Source of the DNA: a virus
Length of the DNA stretch: 64,000 nucleotides
Reading direction: 5' to 3' (one strand)
Virus record (IMG/VR): IMGVR_UViG_3300028372_000004
Location: 1-64,000 of that record
Shown: positions 19,342 to 28,045 of the stretch, piece after piece
How positions within the stretch are numbered: position 1 is the first letter of the stretch
Layout of the letters: each line of letters opens with the position of its first letter
Made by a program: the position numbers and the translations under genes
Notes under the pieces: generated by a model
What the model saw: the letters and a program-made list of their open reading frames with translations, nothing else
Told to the model about the DNA's origin: nothing
The model's database searches: none

Positions 19342-20172
19342 ATGCCAAAACAATTGCACTTCTGTGGGGGACTCCCTCGCTCAGGCTCTACAGTTTTAAT
19401 GAACGTCCTTCAGCAAAATCATCGTATCTTTACAACCGGAACGTGTCCTGTTCCTAACATCCTAAATCAAGTCGCAATTAACACTAGGGGTCGTGAAGAA
19501 TTCATGGCTATGCCTATAGAGCGGGCTGACGAAGCATTGCACGGATTTGCGATTGCCGGGGTCCATGGTTGGTTTGATGCACTTACTGATAAGCCAGTGG
19601 TCATTTCTAAGTCTAGAAATTGGTCGGGCTATTACCACCTGTTCCCCGAAGGTAAATACATTGCTATGATTCGTGATCTACGAGATATTGTCGAATCCTT
19701 TGATCGTGTAAATGCAAAAACAAAAATCATGCATACCTTTGATAAAACTCATGGGTTACTTCCGGGTATGACAGATCAAGAACGATATCGCTATTATTTC
19801 GAAACGGGAAACCCTTTGTCGGGGGCGTTCACCTATGAGCTTCCTCGTGTACTAGAGGCTGCACGCAAGCAGACCCGTGACGTTATTTTCATTCGATATG
19901 AAGACCTTATTGTCGATCCGTTCAAAGAGTTAAATAGGGTATACTCGTTCTTAGGTGAAGAAAAATTCGAACACGATTTTGACAATATTCAACAATCTGA
20001 AATCTATGAACACGATGCCGTCTATTTCCGAGAGCGGACTAGCCATAAGGTATCGCCCTCGCTGCTGACAAAGAAGAAAGAAAAGCGCGTAAGCGATCCT
20101 GCATTCCACAAGCAAATTATAGAACGCAACCTACCGTATTATGAAATGTTTTATCCAGAGGTATTGACATGA
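19342..20172 (+). CDS. sulfotransferase-family protein (1)
   Basis: 276 residues. The N-terminal PAPS-binding loop CGGLPRSGSTVLMNVLQQN and the 3'-phosphate region IAMIRDLRDIVESFDR are the two conserved sites of sulfotransferases; IFIRYEDLIVDPFKELNRVY is the C-terminal signature. It would transfer sulfate from PAPS to a glycan or peptide. The 3' end overlaps a 2OG oxygenase gene (ATGA), so both may act on one substrate. ATG 19342 follows a tRNA by 15 bp. Confidence 0.9.
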   Translation: MPKQLHFCGGLPRSGSTVLMNVLQQNHRIFTTGTCPVPNILNQVAINTRGREEFMAMPIERADEALHGFAIAGVHGWFDALTDKPVVISKSRNWSGYYHLFPEGKYIAMIRDLRDIVESFDRVNAKTKIMHTFDKTHGLLPGMTDQERYRYYFETGNPLSGAFTYELPRVLEAARKQTRDVIFIRYEDLIVDPFKELNRVYSFLGEEKFEHDFDNIQQSEIYEHDAVYFRERTSHKVSPSLLTKKKEKRVSDPAFHKQIIERNLPYYEMFYPEVLT

Positions 20173-21449
20173 CGCCCAGAGAATATTTTGAGAATAATTC
20201 ATATGTTCTGTTGCATGATGTGCTATCCAAAGATTTATGTGAAAATCTAACAAAGCGTATGTTCCAATTGTGTGAAGATGGTAAAATGGTGAAGGATGAC
20301 CAGTGTCCTAAGTCGGAAGCGATTTATGGTGATCCAGTGTTTGATGGATTGTTAGAAAAACTTGCTGAGCCAATTGGACAGCACATTGGAAAAGAGTTGA
20401 CCCCAACATATACCTATGCGCGTATCTATCGAACGGGTGAAGTGCTATCGCGACATACTGATCGCCCATCATGTGAGATTAGCGGTACACTAACGCTGGG
20501 ATTTGATGGCATGAATGTCTGGCCAATTTATCTAGCGGCTGACCCTAACGATGAACGCGGGAAACGTGTTGATCTTAAGATTGGTGACTTTTTGCTATAC
20601 CGTGGAGAAGACCTTGTACATTGGCGTCCAGAATTTAAAGGTGAATGGCAGTGCCAAGTATTTTTTCATTTCGTAGACGCCAACGGACCACACAAAGATA
20701 ATAAATTTGACGGCAGACCTGAGCTTGGGCTGGGTGCCGACACTAAGGCAGAAAATCAAAACCAAACTGTAGGGCAGCAAAGTCCTGACACTGGTAACGT
20801 AAAACAATCGCGACAAGGAGTATTCCCGATTTATAACGGTGTAATGATTCCAAGTTGGGACCTACAGATTCCCGGTTTAGCTAGTATTACGTCTACAACA
20901 CATCCAAACCTTGCGTTTACCCCAGAAGAGTGTGAACGGATCATTGGGTTTGCATCATCCATGTACGCGGAAGAAGGCAGTATAGGTGCTGGTGCTGATG
21001 GTCTAATTAAGAAAGATATTCGCAATGTAGACTTATATCAAATTCCAATGAACGATGATACACGTTGGGCATTTGATAAGCTAGCGCGTATTGTGAGTAT
21101 TGTAAACGCGGAACACTTTGATTATGAAATCATGGGGATTACGCATGAACTCCAGCTTCTACATTACGATTCTGGCGAAGACCCCGGCCACTATGAGTGG
21201 CATGTTGACGTGGGAAACATGACAAGTTCTACGCGGAAAATTAGTGTGTCGGTGCAACTAACCGCACCTGATCAATATACTGGTGGTGATTTGATGGTCA
21301 ATAGCAACGGTGAAATGCTAAATGCTTCGCGGGATCGGGGTGCTTTGGCACTGTTCCCAAGTTATTGTCTACATAAAGTAACACCAATGCAAGAAGGTGA
21401 ACGATGGGCCTTAGTTATTTGGGTCCATGGTTCCAAACGATTTAGATAA
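20169..21449 (+). CDS. tandem 2OG-Fe(II) oxygenase
   Basis: 426 residues with two oxygenase domains. Domain 1 (about 1-175): HxD in LSRHTDRPS near residue 96 and a distal His in LVHWRPEF. Domain 2 (about 240-426, prolyl-4-hydroxylase type): HxD in YEWHVDVG near residue 345, distal His in YCLHKVTP and Arg in EGERWAL. These enzymes hydroxylate proteins, sugars or lipids using 2-oxoglutarate and iron. A polar linker (KAENQNQTVGQQSPDTGN) joins the halves. Domain duplication in one chain is less common than single-domain phage versions. Confidence 0.88.
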   Translation: MTPREYFENNSYVLLHDVLSKDLCENLTKRMFQLCEDGKMVKDDQCPKSEAIYGDPVFDGLLEKLAEPIGQHIGKELTPTYTYARIYRTGEVLSRHTDRPSCEISGTLTLGFDGMNVWPIYLAADPNDERGKRVDLKIGDFLLYRGEDLVHWRPEFKGEWQCQVFFHFVDANGPHKDNKFDGRPELGLGADTKAENQNQTVGQQSPDTGNVKQSRQGVFPIYNGVMIPSWDLQIPGLASITSTTHPNLAFTPEECERIIGFASSMYAEEGSIGAGADGLIKKDIRNVDLYQIPMNDDTRWAFDKLARIVSIVNAEHFDYEIMGITHELQLLHYDSGEDPGHYEWHVDVGNMTSSTRKISVSVQLTAPDQYTGGDLMVNSNGEMLNASRDRGALALFPSYCLHKVTPMQEGERWALVIWVHGSKRFR

Positions 21450-21458
21450 GAGGCTATA

Positions 21459-22694
21459 ATGGACGAAGATAACAAAGAATTTGATGTACTACAGTCATCT
21501 GAACTAGAAGCTAACAACGCACAGACAACCGCATTGGAAGCTCTCGAAGATACAATGAGCTTGATAACATTGCCGGAGATTACACCTAAACACCTTCCGA
21601 CTCTGAAAGATAGTTTTGCTCGTGGCAAACTAGCAGAGCTAAAGAGTTTTGGTGGCCATTCTCTTGCATACAACATGGAACGTGTTGATTCTGCAATAAG
21701 CAAAACCAAAGAATTGTCTAATATTTACAACCGTAACCACTCGGAGTGGACCCGTCGCATGATCAACCTAGATCACTATGATCCTTGGTTCAACATGCGA
21801 CAGATCAGTGCCGAAATGTCCAGCCGCCGGTCTGCATTGAATGAGTCCAAGTACCGACACATGAAAAACGAAGTTAAGCTTCGTCGGTTGTTTAAAAAGA
21901 AAGATCGGTATCTTGAAATCATGCAGGAGCAAAATGCACCTGTCACCGAAGAATATATTTCGGCGGCAGAGATTAAGGACAAGCCAGTACCGTTCCACGT
22001 TTCGGTTTCAGATGGCGATAAGACCCGTGTTGAAATGATGGTTTATGATGAGAAGCTTGGTGAAGCCCGCCCCGCGAAAATTGATGAACTTCATCTTCAC
22101 GAACTGATGATTGAAATTAGTGAAATGCAGGAAGGCATTCTTAATGGTATGTCATTCATTGAAGGTGCTATGAAAGAAGTCTTGATTCTAGAAGATTTGT
22201 ATGATCAACTTAAACTACAGATCAATACGTTTAGTGAAGCTGACTACGAGGACCATAATGCGCGTGCACACCTTCGTCAAGCTATTGCACAGTCTTTACG
22301 TGATGTACGTGGTGGTGGTACTATCACAAAAGGTGAACAAAGATTGTTAGAACAGATTGGTGTCAATCCTACTCGTCTACAAAAAGAGCTTCGCGCATTT
22401 GTTGCAGATGCTAAAACTGGTGAGAATGGTGACGAACTATCTATTCTTCGGACGAAAGAGTTCATTGAGAGTGTAGCCGATATGTACCTGAAGGCGGGTG
22501 TTGTTGAAGCCAAGTCCGAGGCTTTTGGATTTAAATCTAAGCCGCGTACAGATTACATGTATACTGATAAAATTGGCAAGATTGAAAATAACACACAATC
22601 TCATGAACCGGGGCCAACAGTGGAGACGGGGGACGAAATACCCGGCTTCAGTTTCCAGATAACACCGGGAGACATCGATACGTCTGGTACGTAA
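21459..22694 (+). CDS. large helical hypothetical protein
   Basis: 411 residues, mostly charged helices with possible coiled coils (residues about 80-150 and 210-270) and an extended C-terminal tail (EPGPTVETGDEIPGFSFQIT). No family recognised; composition would suit a virion or scaffold component. A strong terminator follows. AGAGGC precedes the ATG. Confidence 0.8.
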   Translation: MDEDNKEFDVLQSSELEANNAQTTALEALEDTMSLITLPEITPKHLPTLKDSFARGKLAELKSFGGHSLAYNMERVDSAISKTKELSNIYNRNHSEWTRRMINLDHYDPWFNMRQISAEMSSRRSALNESKYRHMKNEVKLRRLFKKKDRYLEIMQEQNAPVTEEYISAAEIKDKPVPFHVSVSDGDKTRVEMMVYDEKLGEARPAKIDELHLHELMIEISEMQEGILNGMSFIEGAMKEVLILEDLYDQLKLQINTFSEADYEDHNARAHLRQAIAQSLRDVRGGGTITKGEQRLLEQIGVNPTRLQKELRAFVADAKTGENGDELSILRTKEFIESVADMYLKAGVVEAKSEAFGFKSKPRTDYMYTDKIGKIENNTQSHEPGPTVETGDEIPGFSFQITPGDIDTSGT

Positions 22695-22697
22695 TAA

Positions 22698-22730
22698 AGA
22701 AAAGCCCTCCGAAGAGGGCTTTTCTTTTTA
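22698..22730 (+). terminator. intrinsic terminator
   Basis: AGAAAAGCCCTC-CGAA-GAGGGCTTTTCT followed by TTTT. Confidence 0.92.
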
Positions 22731-22736
22731 GGGGGG

Positions 22737-22764
22737 TTGACAAACTCTATAAAATTGGTAGAAT
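22737..22764 (+). promoter_or_regulatory. sigma70-like promoter
   Basis: TTGACA, 16-bp spacer, TAGAAT, just after a terminator. It should drive the 22815-24456 unit, which includes an RNA ligase. Confidence 0.7.
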
Positions 22765-22814
22765 GTCCAAAGCCTTAAAGTATCCTTCAAGGCTTTGGTC
22801 ATTTAGGAGAAAAA

Positions 22815-23132
22815 ATGTTGGAAATTATTCTTGTGTTGGGAATGCTTCTTGGAGCAGCATCTGTAGTTATTGCACCTATTTGGGTAATCTATAGATACTT
22901 CAAGAATAGGGGCGACAGTGGCATCGTCACTGTAAACGCTGTACCATCGAAACCAACCATCATTGATGACGATGAAACTTCTGATGTTAAATACCCTAGA
23001 ACGCCGGATGAGCTAATCGAATGGTTGTCCGCTGATGGGGTGGATGTTAATCTTGAAACCCGTAAAGCCATTCGTAATCTTTTCTTGGAAGGTAAATTGA
23101 AAGGCATTCGCTTGGAGCAAGCTAAGCTATGA
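22815..23132 (+). CDS. membrane-anchored hypothetical protein
   Basis: 105 residues. One N-terminal transmembrane helix (IILVLGMLLGAASVVIAPIW, about 3-25) and a cytoplasmic tail with a helix-forming end (LEGKLKGIRLEQAKL). The tail ends in an SHOCT-like short helical pattern, not certain. It overlaps the RNA ligase gene by 4 bp. Confidence 0.78.
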   Translation: MLEIILVLGMLLGAASVVIAPIWVIYRYFKNRGDSGIVTVNAVPSKPTIIDDDETSDVKYPRTPDELIEWLSADGVDVNLETRKAIRNLFLEGKLKGIRLEQAKL

Positions 23133-23794
23133 CGTATGTTAAATATCCCCGCACCCCACATTTGCCTTGGTCTCCGGGTGCAGATGAAGACGATATCATT
23201 CTCGATACGACTACAGCCTTTGCGGGCATGGAAGTTGTTGTTACCGAGAAAATGGATGGGGAGTGCACCACCATGTATCGGGATCATATCCATGCTCGAT
23301 CTGTCAATAGTGGATACCACTGGTCTCGTGAATGGGTCAAAAACCTGTGGGGTTCTGTCTCCTTCAAACTGAAAGATGATGAACGAATCTGTGGTGAAAA
23401 TATGTTCGCTGTGCATTCTATTATCTACACGCAATTACCATCTTATTTTCTTGCCTTTTCGTGGTGGGAAGGTGACACTGCATTGTCGTGGGATGATACC
23501 GTTGAGCGCTGCAATAATACACAGTGGCATATCAAAACAGGTGAGCAGTATCATATGGATCATGTGCCGGTTCTTTATCGTGGCGTGTATGATGAGGAAG
23601 CGATCAAGGCTTTGTATACTGATGATATGCAAAAGACTGTTGAGGGCTACGTTATTCGTCCAGCTGGAAGCTTTCAACTTAAGGACTTCCAACAAAGTAT
23701 AGCTAAGTTTGTGCGTAAAGGCCATGTACAGACTGACCAGCATTGGATGTGGTCTGGGGGCGAGCGAAATATGTTGCGCCTTCAACGAAATTGA
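23129..23794 (+). CDS. RNA ligase (Rnl2-like family)
   Basis: 221 residues. Motif I TEKMDGE carries the adenylated lysine; motif III ICGENMFAVHS, motif IV EGYVIRP and motif V KFVRKGHV follow in the order of T4 Rnl2-type ligases. It seals nicked or 3'-OH/5'-phosphate RNA ends, typically repairing cleaved tRNA. This is the first of three RNA ligases in the window. ATG overlaps the upstream stop. Confidence 0.88.
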   Translation: MTYVKYPRTPHLPWSPGADEDDIILDTTTAFAGMEVVVTEKMDGECTTMYRDHIHARSVNSGYHWSREWVKNLWGSVSFKLKDDERICGENMFAVHSIIYTQLPSYFLAFSWWEGDTALSWDDTVERCNNTQWHIKTGEQYHMDHVPVLYRGVYDEEAIKALYTDDMQKTVEGYVIRPAGSFQLKDFQQSIAKFVRKGHVQTDQHWMWSGGERNMLRLQRN

Positions 23795-23820
23795 GCTAAT
23801 ATAAAACGGAAGGAGATAAT

Positions 23821-24456
23821 ATGAATAAGATAATTTTTACGATTACCGGCCCAACGTGTTCAGGAAAATCTACCTTAACCAAATTGATGGTAGACACTGG
23901 TAAGTTTACTGAAATTGTCTCGACCACAACTCGAATAAAGCGTGTAGGGGAAGTTGACGGGGAGAACTACCATTTTGTGACTCCCAACGAGTTTGACGAA
24001 ATTGAAATGTTGGAGACGGTTACATTCAATGGAAACTCGTATGGTGGCAGTGTCGCTGAATTTGAAGATAAGTTTGATAGTGGTTTGGTGCCAGTGATTG
24101 TAGTTGATCCTAATGGTATGTTTCAAATAAATCGCAATGCCACGGAAAAGGGGTGGACGGTCGTCAATATGTTCATCGATTGCCCTACCGAATTGCAGGC
24201 TCAGCGTTTCCTTGAAAGGTTCACTGAAGACTATCGTCGGCTCTTGGGTAACGGTGACATGGATGATTACTGTGATCTTATGACAGAATACGCAGGCCGC
24301 ATGACTACCATTATTGAAGTTGAAAGTGGCTGGGTTGACCAATATTTGCAAGGACGAACGCTAGAGGATAATCTTTATTTTAATCGGTTTATGCATGGTG
24401 ATGAGACAGAAGCCCTTAGTGATGTATTGGAAGTTCTTGACACCATTAATGCTTGA
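23821..24456 (+). CDS. guanylate kinase-like P-loop protein
   Basis: 211 residues. P-loop ITGPTCSGKSTLTKLM and a guanylate-kinase core (VSTTTRIKRVGEVDGENYHF, where TTR and the GENY/H segment match the GMP-binding domain). GGAGAT ribosome site. It could phosphorylate GMP/dGMP or another nucleotide. The C-terminal third is longer than in bacterial Gmk and not recognised. Confidence 0.82.
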   Translation: MNKIIFTITGPTCSGKSTLTKLMVDTGKFTEIVSTTTRIKRVGEVDGENYHFVTPNEFDEIEMLETVTFNGNSYGGSVAEFEDKFDSGLVPVIVVDPNGMFQINRNATEKGWTVVNMFIDCPTELQAQRFLERFTEDYRRLLGNGDMDDYCDLMTEYAGRMTTIIEVESGWVDQYLQGRTLEDNLYFNRFMHGDETEALSDVLEVLDTINA

Positions 24457-24481
24457 CAGCTTGCTTCTGCCACGGTAAGCT
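24453..24481 (+). promoter_or_regulatory. sigma70-like promoter
   Basis: TTGACA overlapping the kinase stop codon, 17-bp spacer, TAAGCT; GAAGGAG follows before ATG 24508. Confidence 0.6.
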
Positions 24482-24507
24482 CACTCGAAATTGAAGGAGA
24501 TTAACCA

Positions 24508-25695
24508 ATGTCAGAATTTAACGTCAAAGTAGTTAGACTAACCATCGAAGAGCATCCGAATGCTGATGCTCTCGAACTCGCTGTCGTTGGTGGATATCGT
24601 TCTATCGTGCGTAAGGGACAGTTCCAGACGGGCGACCTTGCCGTTTATATTCCTGAACAGGCTGTGTTGCCCCAGTGGCTTGTTAAAGAGCTTGGGCTGG
24701 AAGGTAGGCTTGCTGGTAAAAACAGTGACCGTGTGAAGGCTATCAAGCTTCGCGGTGTGCTGTCTCAAGGTCTGATTTACCCCTTGAAGAAGTGCGAGAC
24801 GACTGATGGCTCCGAATGGTATGACATGCATTTCATCGATCCTGATGAGGGTCCTACTGATCTTTATGTGCCTGAAGGTGCTGTTGTAACTCACTACCTT
24901 CGCATCGTAAAGTACGAGCCGCCGATTCCGGTGCATATGGCAGGGCAGGTTTGGAATGCTAGTGGCAAGACTCTCCGATTCGATATTGAGAATTGGAAAA
25001 ACAACCCGGATGTGATTCAGGATGGGGAGGAAGTTATCTTCACGGAGAAGGCGCACGGGACCTTTGTGTCCATGGGCATCTATGACCAGACTTACATTGT
25101 GAACTCGAAAGGTCTTGGCAAGCAGGGTCTAGCATTTAAGCTTAACCCGATGAATGCTTCCAACCTGTATGTGAAGATGTTCAATGACGTTGGTCAAGCT
25201 CTTGTCGATGAGCTTACTCACCTACTGGATACCGATAGCATCTTTGTTCTTGGTGAGATTTTCGGTAAAGGTGTGCAGGATTTGCACTATGGCTCTACGG
25301 AACCGGTGTTTAGGGTGTTTGACATTTACGTGGGCAATCCTAATGGCAATGGTGAGACGGGCCGTTACCTTAACTCCGATGAAGTACTTGATGCCCTAGA
25401 ATGGTTTGAGAATAGACTCCATGAATCGGACGATGGCATTGGTGACGAGATTAAATACGGTGGCTATGCGGTTGAGTACATGCCTGTTCTTTACAGTGGT
25501 CCGTTTTCGGTAGAGGTGATGCAGGAATACACCGATGGTAAGGAAACGCTGTCAGGAAAAGAGGCGCATATCCGTGAGGGTATTGTGATCAGAACCGCGA
25601 TTGAGCGTCGAGACAATGAGATTGGTCGTGTGATTCTCAAGAGTGTCAGTGCTGCATACTTGACTCGTAAGGGCGATGCTACTGAGTACCAGTAG
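24508..25695 (+). CDS. RNA ligase (DraRnl/Rnl5-like family)
   Basis: 395 residues. An N-terminal OB-like domain (residues about 1-150, HPNADALELAVVGGYRSIVR, VYIPEQAVLP) precedes the catalytic domain: motif I TEKAHGTF, motif III GEIFGKG, motif IV REGIVIR and motif V VILKSVSAAYL. This is the architecture of the Deinococcus DraRnl family, which seals 3'-OH/5'-phosphate ends in RNA/DNA duplexes. It has its own promoter. Ends TAG, with TAA six codons later. Confidence 0.9.
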   Translation: MSEFNVKVVRLTIEEHPNADALELAVVGGYRSIVRKGQFQTGDLAVYIPEQAVLPQWLVKELGLEGRLAGKNSDRVKAIKLRGVLSQGLIYPLKKCETTDGSEWYDMHFIDPDEGPTDLYVPEGAVVTHYLRIVKYEPPIPVHMAGQVWNASGKTLRFDIENWKNNPDVIQDGEEVIFTEKAHGTFVSMGIYDQTYIVNSKGLGKQGLAFKLNPMNASNLYVKMFNDVGQALVDELTHLLDTDSIFVLGEIFGKGVQDLHYGSTEPVFRVFDIYVGNPNGNGETGRYLNSDEVLDALEWFENRLHESDDGIGDEIKYGGYAVEYMPVLYSGPFSVEVMQEYTDGKETLSGKEAHIREGIVIRTAIERRDNEIGRVILKSVSAAYLTRKGDATEYQ

Positions 25696-25731
25696 CATTT
25701 GCTGTACAAAAACTAACTAGGTAATTTAAAA

Positions 25732-25995
25732 ATGAAAACAATCACAGCCATCATCATTATTCTGTTTGGTATATTGCTAAACGGATGTTCTGAAGGTAAC
25801 AAAATCTCTACTGTATACCATTTGACTTGCTATTTTGGGGCAGAACCAACGGTGGTTGTTGACCGAGACTTTGATTTTGTTCGGGAGCATCAAAATGTAT
25901 AGCGAGCATTTGATTATGCTGCTGACATGAGGTATCGGTATCCTGTTGAATCCTGTGTATATTCAAAGCGCAAAGTTACGGTTCTACGCCAGTAA
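25732..25995 (+). CDS. lipoprotein with in-frame TAG at codon 57
   Basis: MKTITAIIIILFGILLNGCS is a bacterial lipoprotein signal (lipobox LNGC, mature Cys19). The frame meets TAG at 25900-25902 and continues without stops as RAFDYAADMRYRYPVESCVY to TAA 25993. The part after TAG keeps protein-like composition and adds a second Cys, supporting a full length of 87 codons. With normal termination a 56-residue lipoprotein results. Phage lipoproteins often block superinfection at the cell envelope. Confidence 0.55.
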
Positions 25996-25996
25996 T

Positions 25997-26326
25997 TCAT
26001 AATATACTTTCGTAAAAGGATACCAATGACTTCATTTCACTTAGAGTTGCATTTGATTTTAGCTGATTTGCACGAAACGATACAATCACAAGGTTATCCT
26101 TCGTATATCCTTGTGACGAATCCAGTCTGTCAAAGCTTATTGAATCGTGCTGTGGATGACCTCGATGAAACTTCAGAGGAAACCCCAACACTGGACAAGT
26201 AATAGGGATTCCTATTTCGTCTATATCCGCAGTTGTGAGATTGAACTCTATATTTCTTTTTTTAGCACTTTCTTTAAGCTGATTTAGTAGTTGCTTGAGT
26301 TCTTTCTGTGTGATATGATATGTCAT
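25997..26326 (-). CDS. HNH/His-Me-finger endonuclease, likely mobile
   Basis: 109 residues on the minus strand, 2 bp from the end of the lipoprotein frame. Helical N terminus, then ITCPVLGFPLKF, DSISFDRLDSSQGYTKDNLV and SFRANQLKSNAT: the arrangement of small phage HNH-type endonucleases with a conserved C..., D-R-x-D-x5-Y and R-A-N segment. These behave as free-standing homing endonucleases and often sit in reverse orientation between unrelated genes, as here. Confidence 0.82.
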   Translation of the reverse strand: MTYHITQKELKQLLNQLKESAKKRNIEFNLTTADIDEIGIPITCPVLGFPLKFHRGHPQHDSISFDRLDSSQGYTKDNLVIVSFRANQLKSNATLSEMKSLVSFYESIL

Positions 26327-26379
26327 ACACTATGTATACAAATTTGTAGACTAGGCATCCGTTTTAATCGGAGAACACC

Positions 26380-26627
26380 ATGGATTTTCTAATCTTTATA
26401 TTGTGTTTTATAGTTTGGTATTGTTGGAATGCCCTCGAAGCAGTCTTAAATGGTGGCTCGGGAAATATGAACACGGCACATGGAGTAGCAAAGAGGTACC
26501 ACACATAACAGTAAGTCGTGGGGGCTGGGTATACGACCCTGCATACTATTACTTCAACGAAATAACTAAGGTATGTGATTATATTATTTTATGTAAACCC
26601 GGCAAACCGTGGCAATGGGATAAATAA
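26380..26627 (+). CDS. membrane protein split over two frames
   Basis: ATG 26380 (CGGAG upstream) gives MDFLIFILCFIVWYCWNALE, a transmembrane helix, and stops at 26506. The -1 frame, open from 26403 to 26627, reads LKWWLGKYEHGTWSSKEVPH and IILCKPGKPWQWDK, clearly coding but without its own good start. A -1 shift at CTTAAAT (about 26445) would give one membrane-anchored protein of about 80 residues. Frameshift mutation and programmed shift cannot be told apart here. Confidence 0.5.
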
Positions 26628-26650
26628 CATTAATACTAGAGGAAAGTAAA

Positions 26651-27328
26651 ATGAAACGCATTCTAGAAATTCACCCGGCAGAGGGTGGTAACGATTCCAA
26701 ACTATTTGTCAACGATCTAGCTGAAGCATACTCCCGCCTATCAACTACCTACGGTTGAAAGTGTGACGTTAAAGTTCATCCAAGCTTTACACAACTCGAC
26801 ATCACTGGTAAAGACCTACGTGGCCTTGATAATGAAGCCGGTGGGCACAGAATACAACGAATCCCTCCAACTGAGAAACGTGGTAGAGTCCACACTTCTA
26901 CGGTTACAGTATCCGTTGTTGACCCCAATCAGTTATCAGTAAACGATGCTTATCTATCCCTCGATGATAAAGACTTCCACGTTGAGTGGTTTTCAGGAAC
27001 CGGTAAAGGTGGGCAACATAGAAATAAAAAGCAGAACTCTTGTCGCCTCACCCACACGCCCACTGGACTTTGTGAAGCTCGTCAAGGTAGGAACCGTAAA
27101 AACAATTATGCTGAGGCCAAGCAAAGTCTATTGACACAGATTAGCGAAATGTTATATAATGACCAGTCTAAACAAACATCACAAATAACTAGGGAACAAC
27201 GGGGCTCTGGTATGCGTGGTGACAAAATAAGAACATATCGCTTTCAGGATGATCAAGTAATTGACCATCAAACAGGTAAGACTGCGAAAGCAACAAAAAT
27301 AATGAAAGGTGGAATGAATCTATTATGA
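26651..27328 (+). CDS. RF1-like release factor with in-frame TGA
   Basis: A 225-codon class I release factor lacking the N-terminal domain. Domain 2 has GGHRIQRIPPTEKRGRVHTS, where PPT matches the P-x-T stop-recognition motif of RF1 (UAA/UAG). The catalytic GGQ lies in GTGKGGQHRNKKQNS. At codon 36 (26756-26758) a TGA interrupts between AYSRLSTTYG and KCDVKV, where family members have Trp; the frame continues unshifted. This differs from bacterial prfB, where UGA needs a +1 shift. If read through, it encodes an RF1-type or rescue factor; otherwise it is dead. Confidence 0.7.
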
Positions 27329-27528
27329 AAATAATACCTGAAAAATTTGACGCAGTGAGAGACGCAATTATATTTGAGGAAGTAGAAAAAGGACTCATGA
27401 TCCTACAAGGGCTTGTGAATGATGGTACTATCTACGATTACGCAATGGCAGAATCAGTCCAGACTGATTATGCTGTTAAGTTTAGGGAAGGCGAAGATTT
27501 TTGGTTAATGATGGGCAAAAACGGATGA
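27325..27528 (+). CDS. small acidic hypothetical protein
   Basis: 67 residues, coupled to the release-factor gene by ATGA. MKIIPEKFDAVRDAIIFEEV, then a helix and a short strand end (DFWLMMGKNG). No family recognised. Confidence 0.65.
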   Translation: MKIIPEKFDAVRDAIIFEEVEKGLMILQGLVNDGTIYDYAMAESVQTDYAVKFREGEDFWLMMGKNG

Positions 27529-27556
27529 TGGTTATTTTATTGTGGAAGCAATAAAT

Positions 27557-27643
27557 ATGTTTGGTGGAACAGAAGAACAATACGAAACTTGTTCAGGGCC
27601 TAGCACTTTTCAAATCTCAAAGCCTAAAAAAATAAAAATGTAA
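27557..27643 (+). CDS. possible small peptide
   Basis: 28 residues (MFGGTEEQYETCSGPSTFQI, then SKPKKIKM). GGAAG lies upstream, and ATAAATA just before the ATG may be a late box. Weak support. Confidence 0.35.
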   Translation: MFGGTEEQYETCSGPSTFQISKPKKIKM

Positions 27644-27651
27644 GGTTTAAT

Positions 27652-27954
27652 ATGAGTCCAGAAGAAGAGTACCAACGTTACATTAAGCATCTGCGGAGTA
27701 CATATGCTGAAGCGCTCCATGATCCTGATACGCAAAAACAATTTGTAAAACAGGTCAAATCTAAGCTTGACAGTATGGTGTCAGTTGGTAGACTAGACAG
27801 TCATACCTTTACAGGTATTGATTTCGTCAATGAACGCTTTTCTTTTGAAGTAGTCTCTAGAGATGGTAGTGAAAATACGGTAGAGTTCGATATACCGGTC
27901 AACTATTACCATGGACGAACATACCCAGATGATGTGTTTAGTCACGGCGGCTAA
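27652..27954 (+). CDS. hypothetical protein
   Basis: 100 residues. Helical N-terminal half (SPEEEYQRYIKHLRSTYAEA), beta-rich C-terminal half (FEVVSRDGSENTVEFDIPVN). Family not recognised. Ends 13 bp before tRNA-Thr. Confidence 0.72.
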   Translation: MSPEEEYQRYIKHLRSTYAEALHDPDTQKQFVKQVKSKLDSMVSVGRLDSHTFTGIDFVNERFSFEVVSRDGSENTVEFDIPVNYYHGRTYPDDVFSHGG

Positions 27955-27967
27955 ATACCATTAGTCT

Positions 27968-28042
27968 GCTCCTATAGTTTAACGGGTAAAACACGACCTT
28001 GGTAAGGTCACATTCTCAGTTCAAGTCTGTGTAGGAGCACCA
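27968..28042 (+). tRNA. tRNA-Thr (GGT)
   Basis: Acceptor GCTCCTA/TAGGAGC, discriminator A, CCA. The anticodon arm GACC-TTGGTAA-GGTC gives GGT. The T-stem is weak (CAG/CTG). Confidence 0.85.
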
Positions 28043-28045
28043 ACA

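Noticed and set aside
18248-19457. Frame starting inside the fMet-like tRNA at 19248
   Set aside because: It begins in the tRNA gene and overlaps the sulfotransferase gene in a different frame.
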